64,000 bases of DNA from Laceyella putida (GTDB taxonomy: Bacteria; Bacillota; Bacilli; Thermoactinomycetales; Thermoactinomycetaceae). The DNA is taken from positions 5,451-69,450 of the forward strand of contig NZ_JBHTBW010000052.1 in assembly GCF_042665195.1 (NCBI RefSeq), read 5' to 3'. Position numbers and translations under genes: made by a program. Positions within the stretch are counted from its first letter, which is position 1. The number at the start of each line of letters is the position of its first letter. Below, piece by piece: positions 36,161 to 45,152 of the stretch. The notes under the pieces are model-generated. The model was not told the origin of the DNA and did not search any database. It was given only the letters and a program-made list of their open reading frames with translations.

Positions 36161-37524
36161 ATGAAATTACAAACGATTAGAACGGGTGTGTTCCTTTTGA
36201 TTTCCGCCGCATTCATATTCGGAACTGCTTTCACATCTCTCCCGGGGCAAGGGCAAAACAAGAACACTGGAAATATATCGAGCGAACGAATTTTTCAAGA
36301 CATCACCTGGATGTCCAACCGGTTAACGCTCGCATTGCCGGAACCAAAGGGGAATATCAGACGGCGGCGGTGATTGCTAATCGTTTCCGCAAAATGGGTT
36401 TGGATGTCGAAATTCAAAAATTTCCATTCCGGACTTTTATTAACCACGGAGCAGAGTTGACAATGCTTTCACCCGGGAATCAAGCCATCACCACCAAAGT
36501 ACTCTCCTACTCCCCCAGCACACCGGAACAAGGTTTGCAAGCCGAGTTGAAATTTGCCGGTCTCGGCAAAGTCGCTGATTTTGCCGAGACCGATGTCAAA
36601 GGGAAAATCGCCTTGATCCAGCGCGGAGAATTGTCTTTTTATGAAAAAGTGCAAAATGCGGCACAGGCCGGAGCGATTGGCGCAATCGTATTCAATAACA
36701 CAACGGGCATGATAAACGGCACACTCGGACAACCCTCCGATATCCCCGCACTCGGCTTATCTGATGCGGATGGGAAGCATCTGAAAGATTTGATCGAAAG
36801 CGGACAAAACGTGACGGTCTCAATGAAAGTCAAAACGGAGATACTGGACACTTACTCGCAAAATGTGATCGGCACGCATAAAGCGGCGAAAAAAGCAGCC
36901 ACCGCTCAGACATTGATTCTAGGAGCCCATTATGATGGCGTCGATACCCCCGCCGCGAACGATAACGCTTCCGGCGCCAGCACGATGCTGGAAGTGGCGC
37001 GTGTCTTATCCAGTAAAAAGCTGGATATGAACCTCAAATTTATCGCCTTCGGTGCGGAGGAAGCCGGATTGGTTGGTTCGGAGCATTATGTGAATTCGCT
37101 GAAACCAAAGGACAAAGAGAAGATGGCGGGAATGATTAATATGGATATGGTGGGTGTCGGAGACACCTTTAATATCCTCACCGCATCTCCGGATGCGAAA
37201 TCGTTTGTGGCCGATTTGGCCGAACAAGAAGCGATTGAACTAAATTTGCCACATCAACGCGGATATTCCACCAGCAGTGACCACGTTCCCTTTGAAGAAG
37301 CGGGGATCCCGGTCGCTTTCCTTCATCTTTCTGATGACCCCAACTATCATACGGATGGGGACACTTTGGACAAAATCCAAAAAGACCTATTGAAAAAATC
37401 CGGTACTTTAGTAGCCAACCTAATCAGGAAAATCGCTGCCGAGCCTAAACCGCTTGCAGGCAAATGGACATCAAATATCAAGGAAATCCATGGAATGAAG
37501 CGCGAACCGATGGCAACAAAATAA
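36161..37524 (+). pseudogene. Secreted M28-family aminopeptidase with PA domain, frameshifted near the N-terminus
   Basis: ATG 36161 begins a signal peptide (GVFLLISAAFIFGTAF). Near 36322 the frame breaks: one extra base would read NRFNARIAGTKGEYQTAAV and join the frames into about 454 residues. The downstream frame (to TAA 37522-37524) keeps a PA domain (about 80-190) and all M28 zinc ligands: LGAHYDGVD, ANDNASG, FGAEEAGLVGS, NMDMVGVGD and the final HTDGDT. So the enzyme is otherwise intact. The frameshift may be real or a read error (cggtt versus cggttt). Confidence 0.85.
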
Positions 37525-37528
37525 AGGA

Positions 37529-37563
37529 AAAATCGGCTGAAATGACCTTCTTCAGCCGATTTT
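37529..37563. terminator. Convergent terminator
   Basis: Arms aaaatcggctgaa and ttcagccgatttt are exact complements with A and T runs on both flanks, between the M28 gene and the minus-strand membrane protein. Confidence 0.85.
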
Positions 37564-37569
37564 TATATG

Positions 37570-38178
37570 CTAATCAGCAAAGAATTGGTGAAGCAATGCG
37601 GCTTCTTCCTTGCTGTAATCCCGCTCAATCCGTTTCATCGCCCGTTCATTCAGCGGGGTTCGCACGACGATGGGGATATGGGCTCGTTTCACTTTTTCAT
37701 GGATATTGGCCATTCGTTTGGCATCAAATTCAGGGCTTAACACATTGATGGACAAACCATCGTTTAAGATGAGTGAATACTCGAGGTAAAGATTTTTGGC
37801 GTTCGCATTGCCGCTCCAATCGACTGTGACCTGTCTGACTTCAGACCACGCATAAATTTTGTTGTTTGCTTGGATCTTCTGGCCGTCCACTCGCGTACCC
37901 AATTCAAAAAGTTGAATATACTTAAACCCGGCAAAGAGAAAAAGCGGGACGCCGACGATCAGCCAAAATCGCCTCGCCCGTCTATTCCAATGCAAAGAAA
38001 GCAGAAGTAGCACACTCATGATTGCAAACAAAACAATGTAACCCGATGCGTTTCCGGAAAAATAATAAGCGCCACGTTCATATTGAGAAATCTCCTGCAG
38101 TAGATGCAACCCATAAAGCAAGCCAGCGAAGATAAGAACATACATCGGAATAAGCCAAATTCTGAAATTCAAAATCAA
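37570..38178 (-). CDS. Membrane protein of unknown function
   Basis: About 202 residues from TTG 38178, chosen because AGGAGG lies 7 bases upstream; a longer frame starts at 38235. Three or four hydrophobic helices (FRIWLIPMYVLIFAGLLYGL, YIVLFAIMSVLLLLSL, FWLIVGVPLFLFAGF) are followed by a soluble domain (AWSEVRQVTVDWSGNANAKN), like the DUF-type proteins with a PH-like tail. Not recognised. Confidence 0.7.
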   Translation of the reverse strand: MILNFRIWLIPMYVLIFAGLLYGLHLLQEISQYERGAYYFSGNASGYIVLFAIMSVLLLLSLHWNRRARRFWLIVGVPLFLFAGFKYIQLFELGTRVDGQKIQANNKIYAWSEVRQVTVDWSGNANAKNLYLEYSLILNDGLSINVLSPEFDAKRMANIHEKVKRAHIPIVVRTPLNERAMKRIERDYSKEEAALLHQFFAD

Positions 38179-38300
38179 GAAAAAAACCTCCTGGAGAAGA
38201 AAGAATTTACCCATATGGTACGTTACTGAACCCATTTGGACAATATGTAGTGCAGATGAGTCAAATATGTCATAATAAACAAAAAATCGGAGGTGAAATT

Positions 38301-38372
38301 TTGTTGAGTGTTGGTTGGATGGAGATGAAAGATCAAGGCAAGAGATATATGATTATCAATATGGGGGTGTAG
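38301..38372 (+). CDS. 23-aa leader-like ORF before a GNAT gene
   Basis: CGGAGGTG precedes TTG 38301/38304; TAG at 38370-38372 lies 3 bases before the GNAT ATG, and the GNAT ribosome binding site (GGGGGTG) lies inside this ORF. Such an arrangement suggests coupling or a leader peptide. The sequence (MLSVGWMEMKDQGKRYMIIN) shows no codon pattern typical of attenuators. Confidence 0.35.
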   Translation: MLSVGWMEMKDQGKRYMIINMGV

Positions 38373-38375
38373 CGC

Positions 38376-38834
38376 ATGTTGACCATTCGCAGATATCAAC
38401 CATCAGATCGGTCTGATGTGATCGCATTGCATTATCGGTCTTTACCTGGAACGGGAGCCAATCCGGGTGAAGGCCCTTGGGATGACGATCTGACTAAAAT
38501 CGAAGAAGTTTATCTTCAATCAGGCGGTGAATTCTTGGTCGGGGTCCTGGATGAACAATTGATCGCCATGGGCGCGATCAAAAGAAAAACCGATACCCTA
38601 GCCGAAATCAAACGCATGAGAGTCCATCCCCTGCATCAACGAAAGGGATTCGGTCAACAGATGCTCCACGCATTGGAACAACGCGCGCTGGAGTTGGGTT
38701 ACCATTCCATCTGCCTTGACACCACTACGATTCAAGCGGCTGCCAAGCACCTTTATCGCAAGAACGGTTACGCTGAAACGAAGCGAACCATGATGAACAA
38801 CTTGGAATTTATTTATTTTGAAAAACACCTTTGA
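38376..38834 (+). CDS. GNAT-family N-acetyltransferase
   Basis: 152 residues. IKRMRVHPLHQRKGFGQQML is the acetyl-CoA motif, and CLDTTTIQAAAKHLYRKNGY the C-terminal part. GGGGGTG precedes the ATG. Short distance to a small upstream ORF. Substrate unknown. Confidence 0.85.
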   Translation: MLTIRRYQPSDRSDVIALHYRSLPGTGANPGEGPWDDDLTKIEEVYLQSGGEFLVGVLDEQLIAMGAIKRKTDTLAEIKRMRVHPLHQRKGFGQQMLHALEQRALELGYHSICLDTTTIQAAAKHLYRKNGYAETKRTMMNNLEFIYFEKHL

Positions 38835-38873
38835 CAATCATTCAAACGTGACCAGAAGAGTTCCTATGTTTGA

Positions 38874-38902
38874 CAAGAAGGCGCATATGCGCTTTCTTTT
38901 TT
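38874..38902 (+). terminator. Terminator after the GNAT gene
   Basis: agaaggcgcat pairs with atgcgctttct and is followed by a T run. Confidence 0.75.
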
Positions 38903-38960
38903 ATTTGTCCATTGTGAAATAATCGATGATTTTGTCCTTAATATTTACTATAATAATAAT

Positions 38961-38990
38961 TGATTTACGAAACGTATCTTTCGTAAATCA
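38961..38990. other. dif-like inverted repeat, candidate recombination site
   Basis: tgatttacgaaa - cgtatc - tttcgtaaatca: exact 12-base arms around a 6-base centre. Tyrosine recombinases of the Xer type bind 11-bp inverted arms around a 6-bp spacer. It lies 350 bases upstream of the recombinase gene, and another arm-like tttcgtaaa occurs near 39199. Confidence 0.5.
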
Positions 38991-39339
38991 ACAAAGCGAT
39001 CAAATCCCCTTTTGAGCAACCTTTCAATTCCTGTATTCTTCCTAAACGATCAAGCGCGGGATGTTTTTTTATTGCCATCCATACCGGTTTATCTATCTAT
39101 AATATGAATGTTCAACCCATTTTCGACGGAACCCGTTTTTTTGTTTAATCGAATCAGCTCAACCCCTTTCGCACCAAGGGATGCAGCCATTCTCTGTTTT
39201 TCGTAAACCAAAAAAGCCTAAAAAGGCCCTTTTATTTATGTCCGAGACCTATCGGTCACCCCCTTTTTTTCATTTTTGAGTTCGTTTGTAAATATAACAA
39301 ACGATTTTTTATGATTATTTGATACGGAGTGAAACAACG
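38991..39339. other. Non-coding region upstream of the recombinase
   Basis: No gene seen. It contains a short hairpin with T tail near 39212-39235 (agcctaaaaaggccctttt) and an inverted repeat tcgtttgt/acaaacga at 39282-39304 immediately before the recombinase ribosome binding site, perhaps an operator or second recombinase site. Confidence 0.45.
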
Positions 39340-40383
39340 ATGAAGTACTTATCGCGCAAATTGCCAGAAAACATTAATCGACTGGCACTTAAGCTTCCCG
39401 AAGATGTCCAGGAATACATATTGGAGATGATCAGCGCCGACCGCTCCATCGAAACGGTGGCCGCATATGTGTATGATTTCAATCTGTTTTTCGATTATTT
39501 GGAGGAGCACGGCGTGGAGTTGGAGGAAGTGACGGGCCGCACCATTAAACGTTTTTTTCGGTATATTGAACATGGCTATGAACGGAAAGTGACCCGAAAA
39601 ATAAAAGGTAAACTGGTGGAAACAGTACAGATGAGGGAAAATTCGCATGCGGGAAAAAACCGCAAGCGCGCCTCTCTTCAGTCCCTGTTTCGCTATCTGG
39701 TTAAATGCGGAGCCTTGGACCGCAATCCCATGACCGAATTTGAGGATGTGACATTGAGATCGCGGAACAAACAACGGGTTCCTGTTTTTTTGACGCATGA
39801 TGAAGCAATGCGCCTAGTCCACAGCGTGCATGACTTCTTTGATACGAGAAACTACAAGCGCTTGAGCTGGCTGCGGTATCGCGATCTCGCCATCTTGCTC
39901 ATTTTTCTTAACACCGGCTTGCGTGTATCTGAGCTGGTTGGTTTAGATACAACCAGCATTCAAGAACAAAAAGAAACCGTCCGTATCGTGGTCTTGGGAA
40001 AAGGGAACAAAGAGCGCATGCTCAAGCTCAACAATACGGCCACTTCCGCCCTGAAAGATTACTTGGCTGTTCGCCCCACCCCGGCGCCCGGACATGAGTT
40101 GGCCCTGTTCTTAAACCGGGATGGGGGTCGCATCAGCCGTGTTTCGATCAATAAAATCATCAATAAATATGTCCAAGAAGCCGGCTTGCCTCCTAAAGCC
40201 AAAAACATTTCGCCACATAAATTGCGTCATACGTTGGCCACCCTCCTCCTCTCCAACGGCGCGAATATCCGTGTGGTGCAAGAGATCCTGGGCCACTCCT
40301 CGATCAATACCACCCAGATTTATACACACGTAGTGAATGATCAAAAGGATGAAGAATTGGATCGTTTGGATGAATTGATGTAA
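39340..40383 (+). CDS. Tyrosine recombinase/integrase (Xer-like)
   Basis: 347 residues from ATG 39340 (GGAGTG 9 bases upstream). The N-terminal SAM-like core-binding domain spans about 20-140. The catalytic set is complete: R195 in NTGLRVSELVGL, K in LGKGNKERML, H293 and R296 in SPHKLRHTLATLLL, H319 in LGHSSINTTQIY and nucleophile Y328. The length is close to single-chain XerS-type enzymes. No phage genes surround it; a dif-like repeat lies upstream. It could be a lone resolvase-type recombinase or the remnant of an integrated element. Confidence 0.9.
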   Translation: MKYLSRKLPENINRLALKLPEDVQEYILEMISADRSIETVAAYVYDFNLFFDYLEEHGVELEEVTGRTIKRFFRYIEHGYERKVTRKIKGKLVETVQMRENSHAGKNRKRASLQSLFRYLVKCGALDRNPMTEFEDVTLRSRNKQRVPVFLTHDEAMRLVHSVHDFFDTRNYKRLSWLRYRDLAILLIFLNTGLRVSELVGLDTTSIQEQKETVRIVVLGKGNKERMLKLNNTATSALKDYLAVRPTPAPGHELALFLNRDGGRISRVSINKIINKYVQEAGLPPKAKNISPHKLRHTLATLLLSNGANIRVVQEILGHSSINTTQIYTHVVNDQKDEELDRLDELM

Positions 40384-40423
40384 ACCAAAAGGATCATCCC
40401 AATAAACGGATGATCCTTTTGGT
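40384..40423. terminator. Terminator of the recombinase gene
   Basis: Arms accaaaaggatcatcc and ggatgatccttttggt are exact 16-base complements around an 8-base loop, immediately after the stop codon. Confidence 0.85.
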
Positions 40424-40442
40424 TAGGTATCCCTTCCCTGTT

Positions 40443-40471
40443 AATTCCCCATCGCTGATAGGGAATTTTTT
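40443..40471 (+). terminator. Second hairpin with T run
   Basis: aattccc pairs with gggaatt, followed by TTTTT. It lies 20 bases past the stronger hairpin. Confidence 0.5.
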
Positions 40472-40532
40472 GTCATTTTTGTATTCCCTAGTGTATTGGG
40501 AAGCGGGAGATCTAACTAGTTTGCAATGAATA

Positions 40533-41027
40533 TCACACTGGTCTGATGAGTGAACTCTGCCGCAACTCCTCTGTCAGTTTCTGGACCAATTCCGGTCTTC
40601 CATGAAACTGGGCCGGAGTATTCTGAAAGAGCGCGATACGCCACTTTCCCTCACGCTTCACTGTGATGAGTGTGTGATGAGTGTTAAGCTTGGGATCGAT
40701 GTCCGACTGTCCGGGCGGCACCATCCCCGCAACCGCGCGCAGCACGGCAACTTCAGGACCAAAAAGGCGCACGCTTCTAATTTTGCTCACGAAGGCGGCA
40801 GTCGGGTGATTGGCAAAGATTGGCTGAAGATGCGAAGCAATCTCTGCCCGTCCTGTGACTTGGCTCCCATCGAATCCGATGAGTTCGCCGTCCTCAGCGA
40901 AAGGCTCGGCCATGGCATCGGCACTGCGCTTGTTCCAGCCCTCCAACAGCTGTTGGTAGAGCGAACGGACCTCAGTCTCATCAGAGTTAGAAGGCGAGTG
41001 TGACGGTCGAAATGTTTGAGAGCTCAT
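40533..41027 (-). CDS. SgcJ/EcaC-family SnoaL-like protein
   Basis: 164 residues. The pattern EVRSLYQQLLEGWNKRSADA, EPFAEDGELIGFDGSQVTGR and late KREGKWRIALFQNTPAQF follows the SgcJ/EcaC group of the SnoaL/DUF4440 fold (NTF2-like cone). Members are small accessory or putative oxidoreductase-like proteins of unknown reaction. Its composition is rather GC-rich and plain compared with neighbours. Monocistronic. Confidence 0.8.
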   Translation of the reverse strand: MSSQTFRPSHSPSNSDETEVRSLYQQLLEGWNKRSADAMAEPFAEDGELIGFDGSQVTGRAEIASHLQPIFANHPTAAFVSKIRSVRLFGPEVAVLRAVAGMVPPGQSDIDPKLNTHHTLITVKREGKWRIALFQNTPAQFHGRPELVQKLTEELRQSSLIRPV

Positions 41028-41349
41028 GGATATTTCCTCCTCATAATGTCTTTTGCGATCAGAATATTAGAAATGCGATTGGTTTCCCCCTTTCATTATT
41101 ATGAGTATTTATAAAAGGGGGTAATACAAATCGGATTCATCCCATTTTACCAGTCAGCAGATTATGAAGATAAACTTCATTGCTACGGTTGTGTACGGCA
41201 ACCAATTGTTGTGATCATGGTTGTGAGTGGTTTGTTCTTAGCAGAAAAATGTTTGGCGATTTCTCAGGCTCAATCGGTAAAATAAATTCAGTAAGCATTT
41301 TCTAAGTCCGAACCGGTGAAGGAATATAAAAATACAGGAGGATTTGCCA

Positions 41350-41563
41350 TTGGAAATACGCCAATTAAAGTATTTTTTAACCGTTGCCAAATACAAAAGT
41401 TTTACCAAAGCTTCTCAAGCATTGCATCTGTCGCAACCCTCCATCAGCAAAATGATCAAAAGTATGGAAGATGAGACTGATTACCAAAAAACATCGTTAC
41501 CTCTCATATGCTGCCAAAACCCTTATCGACTTAATTAAAAAAATCCGTCCCAATCATAACTAA
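41350..41563 (+). pseudogene. LysR regulator reduced to its two ends (probable cidR)
   Basis: AGGAGGA precedes TTG 41350. The first 43 residues are a clean LysR helix-turn-helix (IRQLKYFLTVAKYKSFTKAS, ALHLSQPSISKMIKSMEDE). After a frame change the sequence TKKHRYLSYAAKTLIDLIKK is a typical LysR C-terminus. The whole effector domain (roughly 220 codons) is missing, so an internal deletion joined the ends out of frame. In Bacillus the cidAB operon is preceded by a LysR regulator; cidAB follows here, so this was probably cidR. Confidence 0.75.
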
Positions 41564-41754
41564 AAGGCATAACAATAATAAAAGATATATTCTTTACGAA
41601 TGGATCAAATCTCGTTACCTTATAAATATGGACAGCGAGAACTACCAAAAAAACAAGGGTTGCAGATAAAAGCGGTTGAATAACCAGCATAGTTAACTGC
41701 TCTTTTTAGCTGTTCAGCCAGAGTCGAACAACCAGACAGAAGTTATCGCTTAAG

Positions 41755-41899
41755 TACAAGTTATTTCAAAAGTCGTTGATGAGCGGAAAAACCTTTCCCG
41801 ATGAGCGCCGATGGACAAATGAAGCGAATGGGAAAACGGTTTTGGAGCGATCGCCATAGCCATTTCTCCATCAAAAAGATGGTTTTGAAATAGCTTCTA
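41755..41899 (+). repeat. TA-flanked MITE-like repeat, type 2, copy E
   Basis: 145 bp including TA at both ends. Ends TACAAGTTATTTCAAAA and, from the other side, TAGAAGCTATTTCAAAA. Core as in copies A, B, D and F. It lies between the broken LysR gene and cidA and probably replaces or displaces the cid promoter region. Confidence 0.85.
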
Positions 41900-41917
41900 G
41901 TCAGAAAGAGGGAGTCT

Positions 41918-42289
41918 ATGAAGATCTTCATTACCTTCGCACAAATATTGCTCATTTATCTCATTTTTCTTGCGGGGGAAGGGATTACTTACTTACTCAA
42001 GTTTCAAAAACTGCCCGGAAGTTTTGTGGGTTTGGTGATTCTGTTTTGCTTACTTAAATTTCGAGTCATCCGCTTGGAATGGGTGGAAAAAGGCGCTAAA
42101 TGGTTGTTGGCGGAACTTTTGCTCTTCTTTGTCCCGCCAACCGTCGGGATTATTCAATTTCCGCAAATTTTTGGTCTAGAAGGCTTGCGAATGGTTGCTG
42201 TTGTCTGGATTAGTTTAGCTGTTGTGATGTGTATTACGGGACTTGTCGCCGAATTTTTGCAAAAGCGGAAGAAGGGAAAAGCCATATGA
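41918..42289 (+). CDS. cidA: CidA/LrgA-family holin-like membrane protein
   Basis: 123 residues with four hydrophobic helices. Family features: ILLIYLIFLAGEGITYLL, KLPGSFVGLVILFCLLKF and LLLFFVPPTVGII. These proteins form membrane complexes with CidB and influence murein hydrolase activity, pyruvate/acetate handling and cell death. The start overlaps a repeat border; ATG 41918 follows GAGGGAG. It overlaps cidB by 4 bases. Confidence 0.9.
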   Translation: MKIFITFAQILLIYLIFLAGEGITYLLKFQKLPGSFVGLVILFCLLKFRVIRLEWVEKGAKWLLAELLLFFVPPTVGIIQFPQIFGLEGLRMVAVVWISLAVVMCITGLVAEFLQKRKKGKAI

Positions 42290-42981
42290 AGCACCTTTTG
42301 CTTGAAGCGTTGTTACTATTGCTCACCATTTTGATTTTTGTGGTGAGCAAAAAAATCAACTCCAAGATCACCCTTGTGCTTTTTTCACCCATTATTGTCA
42401 CACCGCTTATGTTGATCATCATCTTGGAGTGCTTTCACATCCCCTACGGCACCTATGCTTCGGGAACCCAACTGTTAACCTATATGTTGGGTCCGGCCAC
42501 GGTCGCTTTCGCTGTTCCCATGTACAAATTTCAAGATCTTCTTAAACAACATTTGAAGGAAATGATTATCAGCTTAAGCATAGGTTCATTTTTTGCCGTC
42601 ATCACGTCCATTTTGCTTGCGCTTCTGTTCCGGCTAAGCAAAATCATGGTAATCAGCATTATTCCTCGTTCGGTTACCACACCGATCGCGATGGAATATG
42701 CCAAAACGCTTCACGGAAACCCTTCATTAACCGCTGTTTTTGTGATGATTACCGGCTTATCCGGCGTTGTATTGGGTCCGCTTCTCATCCGACTTCTTTC
42801 CTTGAAATCCCCCATTGCCAAAGGATTATTGATGGGAATGGGTGCACACGGCACTGGAACTTCCAAAGCGTTTGAACTGGGCGAGTTGGAAGGTACCTTT
42901 TCCAGTTTGGCCATGATCATTGGGGCCTTTATCACATTCATTTGGATTTTGTTATTACCCAATCTATCTTTCTTAATGTAA
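42286..42981 (+). CDS. cidB: CidB/LrgB-family membrane protein
   Basis: 231 residues from ATG 42286, which overlaps the cidA stop as ATGA. MLGPATVAFAVPMYK, IIPRSVTTPIAM and GMGAHGTGTSKAFELGELEG are the conserved LrgB motifs. It works with CidA in the membrane; transport of pyruvate or glycolate-type compounds has been shown for plant and bacterial relatives. Confidence 0.92.
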   Translation: MKHLLLEALLLLLTILIFVVSKKINSKITLVLFSPIIVTPLMLIIILECFHIPYGTYASGTQLLTYMLGPATVAFAVPMYKFQDLLKQHLKEMIISLSIGSFFAVITSILLALLFRLSKIMVISIIPRSVTTPIAMEYAKTLHGNPSLTAVFVMITGLSGVVLGPLLIRLLSLKSPIAKGLLMGMGAHGTGTSKAFELGELEGTFSSLAMIIGAFITFIWILLLPNLSFLM

Positions 42982-43075
42982 TTAACCGGAAAAACGCGAT
43001 TCGATCAGACAATGCATTTTTTGTTTATATCGCAAACCAATCTATACTACAATTCGGTTTATCTATATTGAATCA

Positions 43076-44164
43076 CTATTGCCTATTATCTATTTCATTC
43101 AATCTTCCCAATAGTTTGCCAATCCCTTCTGTTATTTCTGTCATGAAGTCTTGAACAGTTGTCTCTTTAGCCAGGCGTATTCCTTGGCCCGCCCACATGG
43201 ACATCCATTCAGGGCGTTGTTGTTGGGCTGCGGCTTGGCGGATTTTTTGTGTCAGGGCATGTTGATACGGGTAAGGCAAGGTTGTCGGCATCTGTTCAAC
43301 CAAGTCCATCAGACGGTTATGCAATCCGCGGACGGCTTTACCCTTAATCGCTTGCGAAACGGCGGTCCGATCTTCTGAAGCTCGGAGCAACGCGTCTTTA
43401 TATAAAGGGTGGGCGCCACTTTCTTTGCATGGGATAAAGGCTGTTCCCATCTGAGCGGCAGAGGCTCCCAAGGCGAAGCTGGCTACGATTCCCCTTGCAT
43501 CCATGATGCCACCAGCCGCGATGATGGGAATACTGACGTGATCCGCCACTTGCGGCACTAATGCCATGGTTCCGATCAACGCTTCATGGTATGGATGCGC
43601 AAAGGTTCCGCGATGCCCTCCGGCTTCACTTCCTTGCGTGACAATCGCATCCACTCCGCTCCCTTCCAACCGGATTGCTTCAAGGACCGTTGTAGCCGTG
43701 CCGATGGTAAGAATCCCTGCCTGTTTGCATTTCTGAATCTTCTCTTTCGCCAACATCCCAAACGTAAAGCTGAAGACGGGAACACGCTCTTCTATAATAA
43801 CGGCAAATTGCTCCTCAAACTGATCCTCATAAGCGCAAGTCAACTCTTCCGGCTCTATGCCCAACTCGTCACAAATGGGTTTGAGGCCGGTTTTTAGTTC
43901 AGTGCATACGTTGTTATCCGGGCTGTTATCATTTCCGGGAACAAATAAATTGACAGCAAATGGACGCGAAGTGCGCATGCGTATCTCCTTAATCTCTTCG
44001 CGCAATTTGGCTGGAGACAAATATCCGGCACCCAATGAACCCAATCCACCCGCATTGGATACAGCCGCGACTAATTCGGGTGTTGTGACCCCTCCCGCCA
44101 TCGGGGCCAGAACAATCGGGTGTTGAACGGAACATAGCGAAGCAAATGTTGTTTGCTGAAACAT
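43076..44164 (-). CDS. Nitronate monooxygenase (2-nitropropane dioxygenase family)
   Basis: 362 residues from ATG 44164 (GGGGGT upstream); a longer frame starts at 44188. The FMN TIM-barrel signatures are LAPMAGGVTTPELVAAVSNA near the N-terminus, IVTQGSEAGGHRGTF with the catalytic histidine, and IPIIAAGGIMDARGI. It oxidises toxic nitronates such as propionate 3-nitronate. It stands alone. Confidence 0.9.
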   Translation of the reverse strand: MFQQTTFASLCSVQHPIVLAPMAGGVTTPELVAAVSNAGGLGSLGAGYLSPAKLREEIKEIRMRTSRPFAVNLFVPGNDNSPDNNVCTELKTGLKPICDELGIEPEELTCAYEDQFEEQFAVIIEERVPVFSFTFGMLAKEKIQKCKQAGILTIGTATTVLEAIRLEGSGVDAIVTQGSEAGGHRGTFAHPYHEALIGTMALVPQVADHVSIPIIAAGGIMDARGIVASFALGASAAQMGTAFIPCKESGAHPLYKDALLRASEDRTAVSQAIKGKAVRGLHNRLMDLVEQMPTTLPYPYQHALTQKIRQAAAQQQRPEWMSMWAGQGIRLAKETTVQDFMTEITEGIGKLLGRLNEIDNRQ

Positions 44165-44228
44165 CTTGCTACCCCCTTCTTTTCGCAAAACTAATTATAT
44201 TGTAACAAAGCCGTCGCGGTCAGGCTTT

Positions 44229-44266
44229 GCAAAGAGAGGCACTCAAACGTATGTGCCACTCTTTGC
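44229..44266. terminator. Hairpin after the AAA+ operon
   Basis: gcaaagagaggcac pairs with gtgccactctttgc around a 10-base loop, 6 bases beyond the last gene of the AAA+ operon. Little T run. Confidence 0.55.
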
Positions 44267-44271
44267 ACACT

Positions 44272-45141
44272 CTATCTCTCTTGTTTAAACACACTTAATT
44301 GTTCGTCCGTCCAAGCTGATTCATACACATGCAGGATCACGGCCTGTTTTAAATCCAATTGATTCGCGAAGATCAGCGGAATGAAAAATTGCTCCGTTTT
44401 GTAATAAAAGCAATAGGCCGGCCAGATTTGCTCTAATTGCTTCATGTTCATCCGGCTTGTGTTATTGAACAAGGTCCACCGTCTCGTCTTGTCGGATTCC
44501 TTGAGTCGGTCAAGATAAACCGCGCCCCGAGCCAATTTCAAGCACATCCGCCCCGAAAGGGAACGGACTAATTCATCTGCTTCGACATCGAGCTCGTTTG
44601 TTACCTTCACTCGGAACACGGGAAGATGGGTCGATTTATCAAGGGCAAAGTAGTGGTCGAATTGGCAATCTTCCACCTCAAACACACTTCTAAGCAACCG
44701 GGGCCGGATGGGGGTGGGAAAACAGGATTCTGGGATCCAGATCAGGACCCCCTCTTCTTTCTTTTTTTGTTGCTCCCATAGATGGACGATGATATAGCTG
44801 GTTTCATTCATTGTCATCAGAGAGAGGGGATATAAAGACCATTTGCTATTCTTTTTGCATTGTCGCTTCTTCGGTGGATCATAAGAATCAAGTTGGATAA
44901 ATTGCCGTTTAAGCCAATCGCATTGCCGCAGCAACAAGAATAGTTGCGTGATTTGTTCTGGCCCTTGCTTGTCTGCTAGCTGTGTTAAATGATGGGACAG
45001 CTCGGGAAACCCCCATTCTTGCCAAAGAGTCGCCTGCTCGGCGATCTCCTGCATTTCCAAACGGGCGTGCTGTAAACCGGAGGCCAACAGAAACAGGAGT
45101 TGCTCTTCTAACTGTTCGATTAGCCTAACCATCTGTGTCAT
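44272..45141 (-). CDS. Unrecognised last gene of the AAA+ operon
   Basis: 289 residues from ATG 45141 (GGAGGGAATCG directly upstream). An N-terminal helical part (LIEQLEEQLLFLLASGLQHA, HHLTQLADKQGPEQI) is followed by a mixed region (MNETSYIIVHLWEQQKKKEE, YFALDKSTHLPVFRVKV). No catalytic motif seen. It overlaps no other gene but starts 12 bases after the preceding stop, so it belongs to the operon. In related YehL-type loci this position is often held by SWIM-zinc-finger companions; the relationship is unproven. Confidence 0.65.
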   Translation of the reverse strand: MTQMVRLIEQLEEQLLFLLASGLQHARLEMQEIAEQATLWQEWGFPELSHHLTQLADKQGPEQITQLFLLLRQCDWLKRQFIQLDSYDPPKKRQCKKNSKWSLYPLSLMTMNETSYIIVHLWEQQKKKEEGVLIWIPESCFPTPIRPRLLRSVFEVEDCQFDHYFALDKSTHLPVFRVKVTNELDVEADELVRSLSGRMCLKLARGAVYLDRLKESDKTRRWTLFNNTSRMNMKQLEQIWPAYCFYYKTEQFFIPLIFANQLDLKQAVILHVYESAWTDEQLSVFKQER

Positions 45142-45152
45142 CGATTCCCTCC

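Noticed and set aside
38961..39304. CRISPR-like array
   Set aside because: The repeated tttcgtaaa and inverted motifs are too few and irregularly spaced; no cas genes are present in the window.
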